This document shows positions 21,036 to 46,140 of a stretch of 62,500 nt of DNA, one piece after another (positions within the stretch are counted from its first letter, which is position 1; every line of letters begins with the position of its first letter). Below the pieces are notes generated by a model. It did not search any database and was not told where the DNA came from. It saw only the letters and a program-made list of their open reading frames with translations. The stretch is from Botryococcus braunii. Lineage: Eukaryota; Chlorophyta; Trebouxiophyceae. The stretch is taken from the NCBI GenBank assembly GCA_002005505.1, contig MVGU01001398.1, positions 47,501 through 110,000 of the forward strand. Reading direction: 5' to 3'. The translations under genes were made by a program, and so were the position numbers.

Positions 21036-21910
21036 TGTGGGGGTCCTTCTGTTCCCAAGCAGTATATTATTCAGTGTTGCATCTCTCTGGTCGAAGAGTT
21101 ATATTATTTGGTGTGGGAGCCCTGCTGTTCCAAAGCAACCTACTATTCAGTGTCAGGTCCCAGGAGTTCTGCTATTAAATATGGGGATCCTTCTGTTCCC
21201 ACGCAATCTACTGTTCAGTGTCAGGTCCTTCGAATCCCAAGCATCCTACTAATCAGTGTGGAATCCCTTCTGGTCCCAAGCAATCCACTATTCCGTGTCG
21301 GGTCCTTGTACCCCCAAGCATCCTACCATTGAGTGTGGAATCCCTTCTGTTCCGAAGCATTTTACTATTCAGGTACTTTAATCCCAAGCATCCTAATATT
21401 CAGCGTGGAATTCCTTATGTTCCCAAGCCAGTCACTAATCAGTGTCAGGTCCGTTAATCCCAAGCATCCTAATACTCAGCGTGGAATTCCTTATGTTCCC
21501 AAGCCAGTCACTAATCAGTGTCAGGTCCGTTAATCCCAAGCATCCTAATACTCAGCGTGGAATTCCTTATGTTCCCAAGCCAGTCACTAATCAGTGTCAG
21601 GTCCGTTAATCCCAAGCATCCTTATATTCAGCGTGGAATTCCTGCTGTTCCCAAGCCAGTCACACATCAGTGTCAGGTCCTTTAATCCCAAGCATCCTAG
21701 TATTCAGTGTGGAATTCCTTATGTCCCAAGCCAGTCACTAATCAGTGTCAGGTCCTTTAATCCCAAGCATCCTAGTATTCAGTGTGGAATTCCTTATGTC
21801 CCAAGCCAGTCACTAATCAGTGTCAGGTCCTTTAATCCCAAGCATCCTAATATTCAGTGTGGAATTCCTTCTGGTCCAAAGCATCCTACTATTCAGTGTG
21901 GGAATCCATC
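21036..21910. repeat. 76-bp minisatellite built of two 38-bp halves
   Basis: Units carrying gtcaggtcc, taatcccaagcatcc and gtggaattcctt recur, with starts at 21444, 21520 and 21596 exactly 76 bp apart. Each unit is two related 38-bp halves. Copies at the centre are almost identical and those at the 5' end are more diverged. Confidence 0.93.
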
Positions 21911-22426
21911 TGCTTCAACTACTTGATAAGGGATTGCTGCTGTTTGCCCCCTAAAAAGGTTTGAGGGGGCTTTCGTCTCTTCAAAAGCATGTGCGTGCTC
22001 AGAAGGGCTTGTCATTGTTTGCCCCGGGAGAAGGGTCCTGGGGGGTCCTTTTCCCGTTAGCAAGCAGTCTAGCTACAACAAGAGCCCGCTATTGGTTGCA
22101 CTGCGATGAGCTTTAGGGCTCTTATTAATGTCTCGCAAATACTCCATGTGCCAGTAAGGGACCAATTTTGGTTACCGTCCAACAAGCTCTTGGCCTCTTA
22201 CTCATGTCTCACCCTGTGACAAAAAGCTCTCTGCCCTGTGACAAGCTCTGGTGCGTTTCCTCTGGTCAGATGAGCACAAGAGGACTGTCCCCAAGTCTCA
22301 GCTTTTGCCAATGAGTGGTAGAAGCATTGCACCCCATGCCTTGCCAGTCTTCTCCATCCCTCCCGTTATGCTGCTCCCTGCATGTGTGTCTTGCGCATGC
22401 GTGCTCACGCGCATGTGCGTGCGTGC

Positions 22427-22430
<4 letters not shown>
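21911..22430. other. Spacer, nothing recognised
   Basis: No coding family, RNA gene or repeat was recognised between the minisatellite and the next dinucleotide tract. Confidence 0.4.
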
Positions 22431-22503
<73 letters not shown>

Positions 22504-22541
22504 TTTTTTTTGGGGGGGGGGTTGTTGCGCACGCATGCGCG

Positions 22542-22634
<93 letters not shown>

Positions 22635-22649
22635 AGAGAGAGAGGGGGG

Positions 22650-22696
<47 letters not shown>

Positions 22697-22738
22697 AGAG
22701 AGAGAGAGAGAGAGGGAGAGAGAGAGAGAGAGAGGGAA
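22431..22738. repeat. Compound GT / CA / CT / GA microsatellite
   Basis: Four dinucleotide tracts follow one another with short T/G runs between. The CT and GA blocks (22578-22735) are mutually complementary and can form a long hairpin around gacagagag. Confidence 0.95.
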
Positions 22739-22835
22739 GGGGGGGGCCGCAGGAGAGAGACTCTGTGTCCCAACATGCATGCCGACAGGGATGTGCAAGC
22801 AGCAAGAAGTGAGCATGGCTAAATTCCCGAACCAC

Positions 22836-23649
22836 TCAGTTGCTGCTCACAAACAGTGTCGGTAACCATATCTGCCAACTAGAACTCCTCAAGATTCTAT
22901 TTGAGCATCTCGCACAAAATTGCCCCCCTTGAAAGAAAGCATTGGCAGTTATGTAGCAAAGCCTCCCGAATGGGGGCAACGCAAGGCAGGTTGCCCACCT
23001 GGAAGAGTAAGGATACCGTCGTGGAGCATAAAGAATGAATGCTGAAGACCACAAAAGCAGAAGCATCTTTCAGAATCCCCTGTTGCGGTGCGGAAAAGGG
23101 TTCACAGTTTTGAGTAAGTTGGGCCCTGTCAATATGCTTGTAGGCCGAGTGCTGGACCTCCTCCTCGTAGACATATATCCTGGAGTCCACAAAACAGAAT
23201 GGAATCCGTAAAGAAAATTGAGAAACAGTCGTCGAAACCCATGGGCAGAACAGAAGCTTGTAGGCTGTCAAACCCTCTACCTGGCAGCCCCACCCTTGTC
23301 TTGGGATGTTTAAAAAACTCCTTCCACATGAACAGTCCCGCAACTGAGGCCTTGATTGTCCAACCTACTATCACTGCGTTCAACACAACGCGTGACTTCT
23401 TTTCACACGAAGATGGGAATACCTCAGGCTTGAGGGAGGACAGCTGGAATTCGTGGCTTTAATCTCCAAGAGATAGTCGGCAAGACTCCCGCCCACTCCA
23501 AACATAACTGCCTTACAGGAGTTCGCATGGATGGGAACATGTATCTCAATGTCACCATCCGAAGTGGCCAAACTATTGCCGATAGTCCCCACCAGAGCTG
23601 AGGCAATTAAGGCAAATGTAACAACTGACCCCCGGAAGTGCTGTGTCAT
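22836..23649 (-). CDS. Unresolved ORFs, possible secreted or membrane protein gene
   Basis: An ORF starting at ATG 23649 opens with a plausible signal peptide (hydrophobic FALIASALVG) and runs 89 codons. Further down the minus strand a second open block (about 23310-22990) follows a possible acceptor tgccag and is not low complexity. I could not find a donor/acceptor pair that joins the two blocks in phase, so no model is offered. Family unknown. It could be a real multi-exon gene or chance ORFs. Confidence 0.22.
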
Positions 23650-24418
23650 CGAGGGCCTCGATACCCTCAGCCACTCACCCGAATTGCACGGAAGAGCTAC
23701 AATATACCTTTAGAATTACAAAAGAGCTCTAATGCTCGGCCACCAATAAAGACGAACTACTCCGGAAGAACCAATCGGACGCATGACTTACACCCAGTCT
23801 GCCTCTACATCGTTTCCAATACACGGGTGTTGCCATCTCAACATTAGCCTTCCTCATCTTCATATGATTCGTTGCAATGGGGTCTTGTCGATTTAATCTG
23901 GTCAAGAACCCTTTTCGAAAGGGCCGAGTGAATGCGAGAGATCGTTCCGGTACACGCAGCGCGCCGCGCCTATCATATTAGTTGACTCACTTAGTTGACC
24001 GAATCTCAGACGGCGGATCTTAGACCGAGATCCAGCGTCTTCAAATATCGAACCCTCAAAATATCTCACGTGGAGTCGGAAGTCAATGGGTAGGGGCCGA
24101 ACGGATACCCAAACGGTCGCGCTGTTCAGACTGTAATAAAGTCTTTGCCGACATGTGCCGAAGCCATTCGAAAGGATGGTAGATCCTGCATGACATTACA
24201 CCATATTTTATAGTAAGATGGGTGGGATGCATTACTAGGTTTTTGTCTTGTGTCAAAGCCTTTGCTGTTGCAACGTTAGTATCATGCTCGTGCCGTCGTG
24301 ACTTGTCAATTTCCACTAGATGTGAAAATTATAAGAGAGTAAAAGAGAGTAGTTTTGCTGGGTGCCCATATTGACGGCCTAGTTTACTTACTGAAGATAT
24401 GATCATTGTTTGCTAGAA

Positions 24419-29361
<4,943 letters not shown>

Positions 29362-30005
29362 GGAAGCTTGGGTTAGGGGCCAAGCACTTCTTGGAGCTGC
29401 TCGGCCCCGGGCCCTTGTACTTGGCGACGTGCTGACTCAGTAGATACACCGCATTTAGAGTCATCTCCGACTCACGAAGGAGCCTCCCTTCGGTACAGCT
29501 AAGGGGAAACCCTGGAATACATTAATGGATGCATTCATGGATACATTAAGCGGATTTCGGGCCCCTGAGACATGCGGTTTGGAGAAGGGCATCGCCTTGT
29601 CGAAGGTCCCTCAAGAGGAGTTTGTTTGATGTAAGAAGGTAGGACGGGAGGGAGAGAGGGGTAGAGGGACAGAGGGAGGGAGGGATGGGGGGAGGGAGGC
29701 AGGCAAAGCCTTGCAGCAGTGTAAAAGGAGTCTGGATTCGAGGAACTCAGTGACTCAGTTGCGTGTGGTATCGCACATGGGACTAGGTCCTGGGTACCAC
29801 GATCTCTTGTGTCCAATCACTGCTCTCTGTGAGGGTGGACCGTTGAATGAAGTATATATGTAGTCTTCTATTAAGGCAGGTGAGCCACTACAAATGTAAT
29901 CTGGTGAGGCAGGTGTGCCAACATGACAGACGACCTTATTTCCACGACCTGTGTTTACAATGTATACTTACGCACACATCTGGCCCCACAAACACACCCC
30001 CGCCC

Positions 30006-30154
<149 letters not shown>

Positions 30155-30439
30155 GCGGCACATATCTGCCACAGAGCTTACAGTGTAGATATATGCATGA
30201 TAGGAAAGTATAGAACAATAATAGCCTGAGCTTCAATATTGCCGGAGTTCACCTGTATTTGCCCATGTGTGTATGTACGTACAATCATACGATATGGTAC
30301 ATACATTTGTGCATATATGTATACACCCTCATATATGTGTATGAAATGATTGGAAGCTCATATATGTATGCATGTATGTATATATTTGTGTATGGCACGT
30401 GGATATATCTATATATGCACCTCTGTATGTATGCATGCG

Positions 30440-30620
<181 letters not shown>

Positions 30621-31564
30621 GCGGGTGTGTGCGTGTGCATGCCTGCATAGTTACAAATATGTTAATCCATGTATCTGCCAGGTATGCTCGAAAAATTGCT
30701 ATGATGTACATACTTCATGGTAGTGGTCCGTGCATTATAATGCACGGTAAAAATATGGAAATGCATACATACGTACATATACATATTTAAGGATGCAGTG
30801 GCCCTCATGTCATAACAACAAGCATTAATGTCATAATAACCCGGTACGTATACGAGACGTGTGATACGCTGCGCAGCATGCTCAAGTTGAGAAGTCATTT
30901 AAATACATTGAGTCCCACTACCTCACGGGTACATCTAGATGGCATCTGTCATGTGGTATTGTTCATAGCGTCTAGACTGAGGCAAGAAGAAGTCCAGCCC
31001 ATAGGGCGTGATGAAAGTGTATAAACACCGTGGGGTAGCCTAATCAGGACTCATAGCCGCCTAAAGGCAGGAGTGACTCAGGAGGAGTCCTTACTAGGGA
31101 CTTATTAGTAGAAGTCGTTGGGAGCCCCTGGTAGGGACGGCCTTCTTCCTGGACTCCAGACTCTCCACAGTCCGGACTCCGGACCCTGGTACTACCGGAC
31201 TGGTTGGGATCAGCCGTTTACAACAGGCCCGATTCAGCCTCGGAAGCGGACACTGGCAAAAGGGTCCTCGAATCTTGCGAAGCGGCACGTCGCAGCACGT
31301 TTGAGTCAAACTTCCACAAACTGCCTCGCAAAACAGTGGCAAGATTACTCTCTTTGTCTGAAAATCACACTGCCCGAGTAACCACATTGCGCAAATAGTT
31401 TTCTAAAAGGCTCATGTTGGGCAGATTTGCTGGTGTCAAGGACACGAGTTGATCCCTGCCTGATGTCATACCGCTAATTTACTTACTCTCCCCTAGGGGA
31501 ATACGGGTTGATGTTGACATCCCCTGTGTTATAAGAATTTAAGGATAGGCTTGCAGTAGATAGA

Positions 31565-33502
31565 ATGAGCGAGGAAGAGAGAAGACAGCAGGCGCTGGCT
31601 GACTACCGTAACAAGTTTGGAGAATATGTAGGATTCGAGGCCGAAGTACGAAAGTTAAGAGAAGATTTTGCAGAGGTCAAGAAGGAGTACGATAAGACAG
31701 AGGATGACTTAAAAGCATTGCAGAGTGTGGGCCAAATAATTGGAGAAGTTCTGCGGCAGCTTGATGATGAAAGATGTAAGACCTCCGTTTTTGCGCTCGC
31801 TTTGTCTATGATTTTATGCTTAGAATAATCATGTGCTGACACATGGCCACTGCACAGTCATTGTCAAGGCGAGCAGTGGACCAAGATACGTGGTTGGTTG
31901 TCGGACCAAAGTGGACAAAACAAAGTTGTCACCTGGGACTCGTGTTGCCCTGGATATGACCACATTGACAATAATGCGGGCGCTGCAACGCGAGGTGATT
32001 CATTGGTGTCTAAATGGATATATTGCAACTGAGGAAATGGGCTTACTTATTTGCGCTGCGCTTGGTTGGAGTTGTTGAGTACAGGTATTGGATTGAATTA
32101 GATATACCTCCAAATGTTCTCTGCCATTAGATTGCTCAGGGAATCTTGGATTTCTGCTGTTGTGCCTAGCAAGTGCTGGAAAATCCGTGAAGTGCCCAGG
32201 ATTTCTGGGTCTGACTGGAATTCTCTCTGTGGCTTACAGGTTGATCCTGTTGTTCATAACATGCTGGAAGAAGAACCTGGAAAGGTGGACTATTCTATGA
32301 TCGGGGGACTGTCTGAGCAAATTCGTGAGCTGCGGGAATCGATTGAGCTGCCCCTAATGAATCCGGAGCTGTTCATGCGTGTGGGGATCAAACCCCCTAA
32401 GGGAGTTCTACTCTACGGGCCTCCTGGGACAGGTCTGAAATAGTGTTGGGTTCCAATATGGACATAAAATTGCATTGCAACATGGCTATGTTCTTCTTGA
32501 CATAAGGAAGTATGGAAGTTGCCAATCTACCACAAATGCAAATGCGAGTGTTTGCTGATATGGGTAGTGCTGGATCAAACTTGGTCTCCTGGTAGGGCTC
32601 AGGACAAAGGAGATCTCATAAATATCTGGCTAGAGAAGCCTGGATATGAGGGGTTGTTGTGCCTCCTCTGCCTGAAATCTTTTGGATGACAAAAATAACC
32701 CCTGCCCCCTGAAAGGGGGGGGGGGGCATTTCAGTTGCTCATCAGAGTGTTGCCTGCCAATCTGGGTGCTTGATGGTCCACACTTAAGAATAACATCCTG
32801 TGCGGATGCAGGGAAAACTCTGCTTGCTAGGGCAATTGCTAGCAACATCGAGGCCAACTTTCTGAAGGTTGTTTCTAGTGCCATTGTTGACAAGTACATT
32901 GGAGAGAGTGCGCGTCTCATCCGGGAGATGTTTGGATATGCAAAAGAGCATCAGCCCTGCATCATCTTCATGGATGAGATTGATGCCATCGGCGGCAGAC
33001 GGTTCAGCGAAGGGACGAGCGCCGACCGAGAGATCCAGCGGACTTTGATGGAGCTGCTGAGTCAATTGGATGGGTTTGATGTCATTGGCAAGGTGAGTCC
33101 TTATTTTGCCCCTCTGGACCCTCAGGCATGGCCTGGAAATTCCTGCATTCACCAAATGCCGGCTCAGGCATCATGATCATCCTCCCCCAGGGGCTAGGCC
33201 CATTGATTTAAGGTATACGCAGGGCTCCATGGTGTTCACCTGCTCTCCTCTCACTCTCCTCTTGCTTTCCTTTTTGCACTCCTTTTTTGTGAAGCACCAC
33301 AGTCAGTATTCGTTGTGACGTCTGTCCTTTACTCCTGGCTTTCAATCAGAATCCATACTGACAGATTTTCTCACGGACTTACTGAGGTGGTGGGTGCCAA
33401 TCTTGTAACTCGTAGGAGCATGTCTCCCAGTTTGAAGCTCGGGTTGGCTAAAAGTTGCAAGACAAATCCCACCAGTATCCCTCCGCGTTCCCAAGCATGT
33501 GG

Positions 33503-33573
<71 letters not shown>

Positions 33574-34913
33574 GGTGTGGGTGGGTGGGGGTGGGGGTGG
33601 GGGTGTGTGTGTGTGGGGGGGGGGGGTGGGTGGGTGGGGGGGTGGGGGGGTCTATTTTCCTCAGATCCTTGAGCACGTACCTCTCCATGTCTTCTGCTGA
33701 TGCGGTGTATGCCTGTAGTAAGCACTTCTTTGTGCCTGCAAAATGAAGGTTGATACTGCCCTGACGACACAGGTTCTCGCCATGGGCGAGGCTTGTCCTT
33801 TATGTATAATGCCGGAAATGAAAGTGGTTTTGACTGGTTTCTTGTTGTTGCAGGTCAAGATGATCATGGCCACCAACAGGCCAGATGTGCTGGATCCTGC
33901 TCTTATGCGGCCAGGAAGGCTCGACCGCAAGATTGAGATCCCGTTACCCAATGAGCAGGCCCGCATGGAGATATTGAAGATACATGCCGTGAATATCACA
34001 AAACATGGTGAAATTGACTATGAGGTGTGGGCAGTATCCCACGCATTCTCCAGTCAGCACTCAGAATTTAAGCTCCTCGCTGTTCCGTCTGTTCTTCTTG
34101 GTTGCATGGAAAAGTGTTGACGAGCTTGTTCTTGCTCTGCGGCCTTGTTTGTGAATGTTCTTAGAGGAGCTAACGGTGCTGAGACAAGTTAGTTTTGCAC
34201 CCTCTTCTTTTTGGGCAGGGAGCCATGATGTATCTCCTTTGGAAGCACCATGCAGTCAGCAAGTGACCCCGTGTCACAGCCTTAGAATTAAGGTTCACAC
34301 ACAGCAGTCACCTTGGCTCCTCCCTAACTTGAGGTCACTCATCTTCCATGCGCCTTTTCAGCTTTTGGAGCTTCTGGATCGGCAGAGTACTTGTTCCACA
34401 ACTCGTTTCCATGGTTATCCCACAAGAACAGAGGGAGGGACATGAGTGCCGGTCCCTGATTGGAGTGGTACTTGCATGTTCTCATGCTCTTGTTTTGTTT
34501 GGGTGCTTGGGTACGACTACATATGTAGCTTTGTTGTTGGGAGTAAGGACTGAAATTAACACCCCCGCCGGATATATGAAGGCGTGCATCTTGCTAGAAG
34601 TCAAGAGATGTCGCACTTCCTTGTCATGACATGTTACTCTGGCAGTGTTCTCCATCTATCCTCTATCAGTAGGTCGTCCTGTAGGTTCTCATGGGAGGCT
34701 GGTCTGCAGGCCGTGGTCAAATTGGCAGAAAACTTCAATGGTGCTGACCTCCGAAACGTCTGCACTGAAGCCGGCATGTTTGCTATCCGGGATGAGCGAG
34801 ACTACGTTGTCCATGAGGACTTTATGAAGGCCGTGCGCAAGCTGAACGATGCGAAAAAGCTGGAGTCTACAATGACATACGATGCCTCGTTTGGAGATGG
34901 TGGAAAGCAGTAA
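31565..34913 (+). CDS. RPT4: 26S proteasome regulatory ATPase subunit Rpt4 (S10B), 6 exons
   Basis: One of six AAA ATPases in the base of the 19S cap that unfold ubiquitylated proteins and feed them into the 20S core. Exons are 31565-31775, 31858-31994, 32240-32432, 32812-33092, 33854-34024 and 34710-34913 (1197 nt, 398 aa, the usual length), with GT-AG borders and agreeing phases. The N-terminal 65 residues form the expected coiled coil. The OB-fold part carries [12 protein letters not shown]. Walker A GPPGTGKT (176-183) is split by intron 3. Walker B is IIFMDEID (Asp235, Glu236). The second region of homology contains [20 protein letters not shown]. The C-terminal end is FGDGGKQ with no HbYX motif, as expected for Rpt4. 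TGTAA follows the stop by one base and may act as a poly(A) signal if this is a green alga (inference). Confidence 0.97.
33506..33655. repeat. (GT)n and G-rich tract
   Basis: About 30 GT units followed by GGGTG-type repeats and G runs, in intron 4 of RPT4. Confidence 0.95.
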
Positions 34914-36441
34914 CTGTAAGAGGTCCTACCCTGTGTGGGCACAGTCAACTACGGAGGGGACCCAAGCTAAGGGACCTCCCACCTTAGCGGAAGATGTGCA
35001 TGTTCGGGCAGAGTGGTGATGCCAATGGGATAGGTCTTCAGTTGCATTGGACTGAATTCGCATTTGCAGCTGGTTACCGGCAACATCAAGAATGGAGAGT
35101 GCATTTGCGTTGCATTGCAATAGAATTTGCAGCTAGTTGCCCGTGGCTTAATGAAAGGTGGACTTGTGCCAGCTACAGCGGCTCAGCCTTCGTGCTTAGC
35201 CCCAGCTTGGTTCTTATGCTGTGCCACCACTTGTGTGTTTGACACGTTTGCGCGTCCACTCCTGCAGCACCATATATGCCTTGTCGGGAGAGGGGATCTG
35301 CCATATAAGCATGGCTGCTTTCACTTAGAACTCTATGCTGTTGTAACGAGATTTTGGTCACAGCAATGGTCATATAAAAAGTGCCCAGTAAGGATCGATG
35401 CACAATTCTGCCAGGAGATCACCGTCGCCTTCCTCCCTTCCCTCCTGCTTGGTACCATCCCAGAGGTCAGCCTGTCTGAAAAAGAGTGTAAGGTGCGCAT
35501 GACCCGGGACACACCGAGAAAAAGATTGTATGCAAATGAGAAGTACGTGCTGTGCCCATCGTACATTCACCGACCTCGTTCCACCCAGCATAAACTAGAG
35601 GGCTAGGGGAACCACACAGGCGAACCAGACTCCCGGAGTAGTACTCCCCCCCCCCCCCCCCAACCCCTTCTTCCTTGGGGGTTTCTCAAGAGTGTGTGAA
35701 GGATGTATTAGTCTGTCGGTTTGTAGACACAGGGAGGGGAGGAGGGTGCCTGCTTGGACCTGGATACTGTTACAACAACCAAAGGCTTGTGCATGCTGTT
35801 TAATTGAGCGCGGGAGCAACTTCTGGCGTTCCTGATGGTACCACCGGTGTCTATTGTGAACTCCAGCCGAAAAGCACTCCTAGCGTGGTTCCTCTGAGCC
35901 GTCTAAAGGATGGCTTGCTCAGCTTGGGGGTTCTTTGAAGTTCAAGATAATCTGGAGGCTTCATTTTGGTGCAGGGGCTGTATCACATTGCACACATGCC
36001 TTGGCAGACTTTGCTGCATCGCAACTTGATGTTTCGTTCAGCAGCACTGGTCCAATGCCCACTGCAGATGTATTGTATGTGTGCTGTATGTAAGGTTTTC
36101 ATCCCCCCTCCTCCCGCTCCTCCTAGCAGGGCTGGCTTCAGGCATTGGTTACCGCAGGCATCCTCAGATCCTCAGGAGTTAACCCTGTACGGGGCAAGCT
36201 GAAAGGTCTGAAGGTTTAAGCGTCCACGAGTACAACTGAATGGCGATCTAACTGATGAGCTGACTGTACGTATCAGGGTATCACGTTTGTGAACATGCCA
36301 CGATGTACTGCAATGTCGATTACCTGCCCCCCAGGGGGGGAGGGTGATTCACAAGAATGCAGTGGCCGAAAGGTGAAATTCATGGCACAGATTATTCTGC
36401 GAAGTTCCTTTAAAGTGTATTACAAAGTATGTTTTCTCATT

Positions 36442-36533
<92 letters not shown>

Positions 36534-37004
36534 TGTGTCTGCGGACCCCTCAATCTCGTAGTTCGCTTTACAATTTCCTTACCCACCACCACACTCCGTA
36601 CCACCAATTTTGCCTTGAGACCCACAAGTTGTGCCCCCCCCCCCCCCCCCACCGCACACACAACAGACACACCCTTCATTTAATCCCCCCCCCCCCCCCC
36701 CCTTTCCCTCCCTGAAAGAACCCCTAGCTTCTCCCCAACGCGCCGGGAGGGAGCCGGGGAGAGGAGAGAAGGTGGGGGGGGGGGGGGGGGGGGGGGGCGG
36801 CAGCAAAGAAACGACGGTACCAAAATATGCGCATGACCTGTTGTACATCATTGCGAGTCCCTCATTCTTGTCTACCTTCTAGGCCTCATAAAAGGTTTAT
36901 AGAAAATAACACTTTGCTGCTTATGTAAATTTTGCTGTTTTTGGGCTCCAGTAATGTGGGGAAAATAGAGTAAAAAGCGGCTGATCTTTAAGTTAGAGTA
37001 GAAG
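34914..37004. other. Spacer between the two proteasome genes
   Basis: About 2.1 kb without a recognised gene. It contains a C run near 35647, (GT)n at 36448-36538 and long C and G runs at 36632-36797. Promoter elements for the downstream alpha-subunit gene should lie near its 3' end but were not identified. Confidence 0.5.
36448..36800. repeat. (GT)n microsatellite and C/G homopolymer runs
   Basis: About 42 GT units, then C runs near 36635 and 36687 and a G run near 36774, within 200-550 bp upstream of the alpha-subunit start codon. Confidence 0.93.
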
Positions 37005-41695
<4,691 letters not shown>

Positions 41696-41723
<28 letters not shown>

Positions 41724-41801
41724 CGCAGCCAGGGATGGTATGATGTCACTTTTCCTTTCCAGAAAGAGAAAGAAAAGGAGTTGTAACACAGCCAGGGTTG
41801 G
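41696..41801 (+). repeat. 63-bp tandem duplication of the alpha-subunit 3' coding end
   Basis: The segment from ccagaaagagaaagagg through the stop codon to cagccaggg is repeated 63 bp downstream (41759-41801). The second copy follows a pyrimidine-rich stretch ending ttccag and would encode KEKEKEL before a stop, so it looks like a spare terminal exon. Confidence 0.8.
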
Positions 41802-42268
41802 TTTGGGCCCCCTTTTTCCTTCAGGGCTGAGGAGCAAGACCAACTCTGACTGCTCCTGCTACTGCTCCTGCTACTGCCCATGTCCTGGAGTGGCTGTTCG
41901 GTAGGAAACGGCCCAGGCGGTGGTGCACTGGGTAGATGTTTTCAATGCAGGAACCCAAAAGGGAATTTGATATTAGATTCGGCAGGGGCCCATGGACAAA
42001 GAGGAGGGAGGACATGCCCAGCAGGGGAGTGGAGGATGAGATCGAATGAGAGGGGGATGAGATCTATTGTTTGCGCAGACCTGTATGTGCATGCTGGATT
42101 GATGCGTCTAGAGGCTCCACTTGCTTATGGGTGTCCTGGCTACATGTAATGGCATCATTTGGTTTGCGCATGTCTGCTCGGTGTCCTCGTATCAGGCTGG
42201 GTATGCACTTGGGAAAGAGTTATGATGTTTGAGCATGTATAGTTGTACGGCAAAATTCAAACACACAC

Positions 42269-42388
<120 letters not shown>

Positions 42389-42407
42389 CCCCCCCCTTCT
42401 CCGTCTA

Positions 42408-42765
42408 GGTCATTGTGCTGTGCTGTTCGCAAGTACACAGGCAGTGACATAACATCGGGTCACTTTGCTGCGCTGTTCACATTTTCATGCAGAGACACAA
42501 GATCAGGTCGCTTTGCTGTGCTGTTTACATGTACAGGCAGAAACATAACATCAGGGCACTAAGCTGCGCTGGACACATGTACATGCAGAGACACAACATC
42601 AAATCACTCTGCTGTGCTGTACGCATGCACAGGCAGTGTGACATAACATCAGGTCACGGTGCTGCGCTGTACAAATGTGCAGGCAGGCGCATAACATTAA
42701 ATAACCGTGCTGTGCAGTACTCATGTCCTGCCACAGATATTACATCGGGTCACTGTACTGCGCCA
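42408..42765. repeat. ~60-bp degenerate minisatellite
   Basis: About six units share ctgtgctgt, acatgtacaggcag and acataacatcaggtcac in the same order, with 10-25% divergence judged by eye. Confidence 0.8.
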
Positions 42766-43379
42766 AGCTCGTGCGAGATGGTTACGAGGGGTATTCATTA
42801 CTGTTCAACACCCACGCAAACACTCGTCCCCCTCGCACAAGCGGGGGGACCATTTTCATAAGCACTACGGGAATGCGGGATCATGTTGTTGCAGCCAGTG
42901 TCCGACAGCCATACGCAAGCTACGACGGTCCCGTCTTGAACGCGACGCTGCGCATGTTCTTACGTCGGCATGTGACAACACGCCATGATCCTTCTAGTGC
43001 TTAAATGTTTATTTCTTCAGTCATGTGACATGTGATATGTGCAACACCCTAGGATCCTTCTAGGGTTTGCCATACTATTCCAACGTCGACGTTGGAAGAA
43101 AATTTGAAATCAAGTTACCCTGCACTCTATGAGACATTGTACATCCCGCAGGGCAATCCTCCCGCATGCAGCTGCACGTGAGGGTTCTCCGTAAACAATA
43201 TCCAAACGCCTATGATGCCAGGAAACAAGTCCTTGATGAAGACTCGTTGCCAGGCGCGGCAAAGAGAGTCCAGGAGACAGGTCCTTGATGAGGACTCGTG
43301 TTCAGGCCACTTGGGGGAACAGATGTTTATTCTTTTGAAAGCTCCCAGCAAGGGGTTTTGAACGAGTAAAACGCCCCCT

Positions 43380-43740
43380 TAGTTGCTCGAGAGCCGTTCA
43401 AGCGTTATTCAAAAGCTCCCAGTTGTTCAAAGGCTGCCCCTCTAGCTTCAGAAGCTGCCCCTTAGGCTTTCAAGAGCTGGGTCACAGGATCCAACAGCCG
43501 CGCTTTGGAATGCAAGAGGTGTCCCTTGGGTTTATGAGATCCCCGTCAACATTCAACAGCCGCCCATTGGAGTGCAGCAGATTACCCGTGGGCTTCAAAA
43601 GCTGCCCCTTGGGATTCAAAAGCTGCGCCGCCCCTTGAACTTACAGCAACTGCCCCTTATGGCTCAAATCTGCCCAAGAGGGCCCAAAAGCTGCCCTTTA
43701 GGGCCCCAAACTCCCCCAAAGCCCCCAAAAGGTCGAGCCA
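43380..43740. repeat. Degenerate repeat of caaaagctgccccttgg-type units
   Basis: Units of agctgccccttgggctttcaa recur at irregular spacing (roughly 35-60 bp). Confidence 0.65.
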
Positions 43741-43941
43741 GATGATCAGGGCGCCCCCCCCACCCCCCCCCCCCTTCCCCCGCGTAAGCCGAGCGACTTT
43801 TCTACAATACCAGTCAGAAGGTAGGCATGGATTGGCGGGTCGTGTGCTTGCACTGAATATGGCACAAGGAGGGGATGCATCCAAATGTAGGGCCTCCAGG
43901 AGGGCATACAGCGCATTTGTCAGTGCAAAAATGTGGGGCAT

Positions 43942-46140
<2,199 letters not shown>

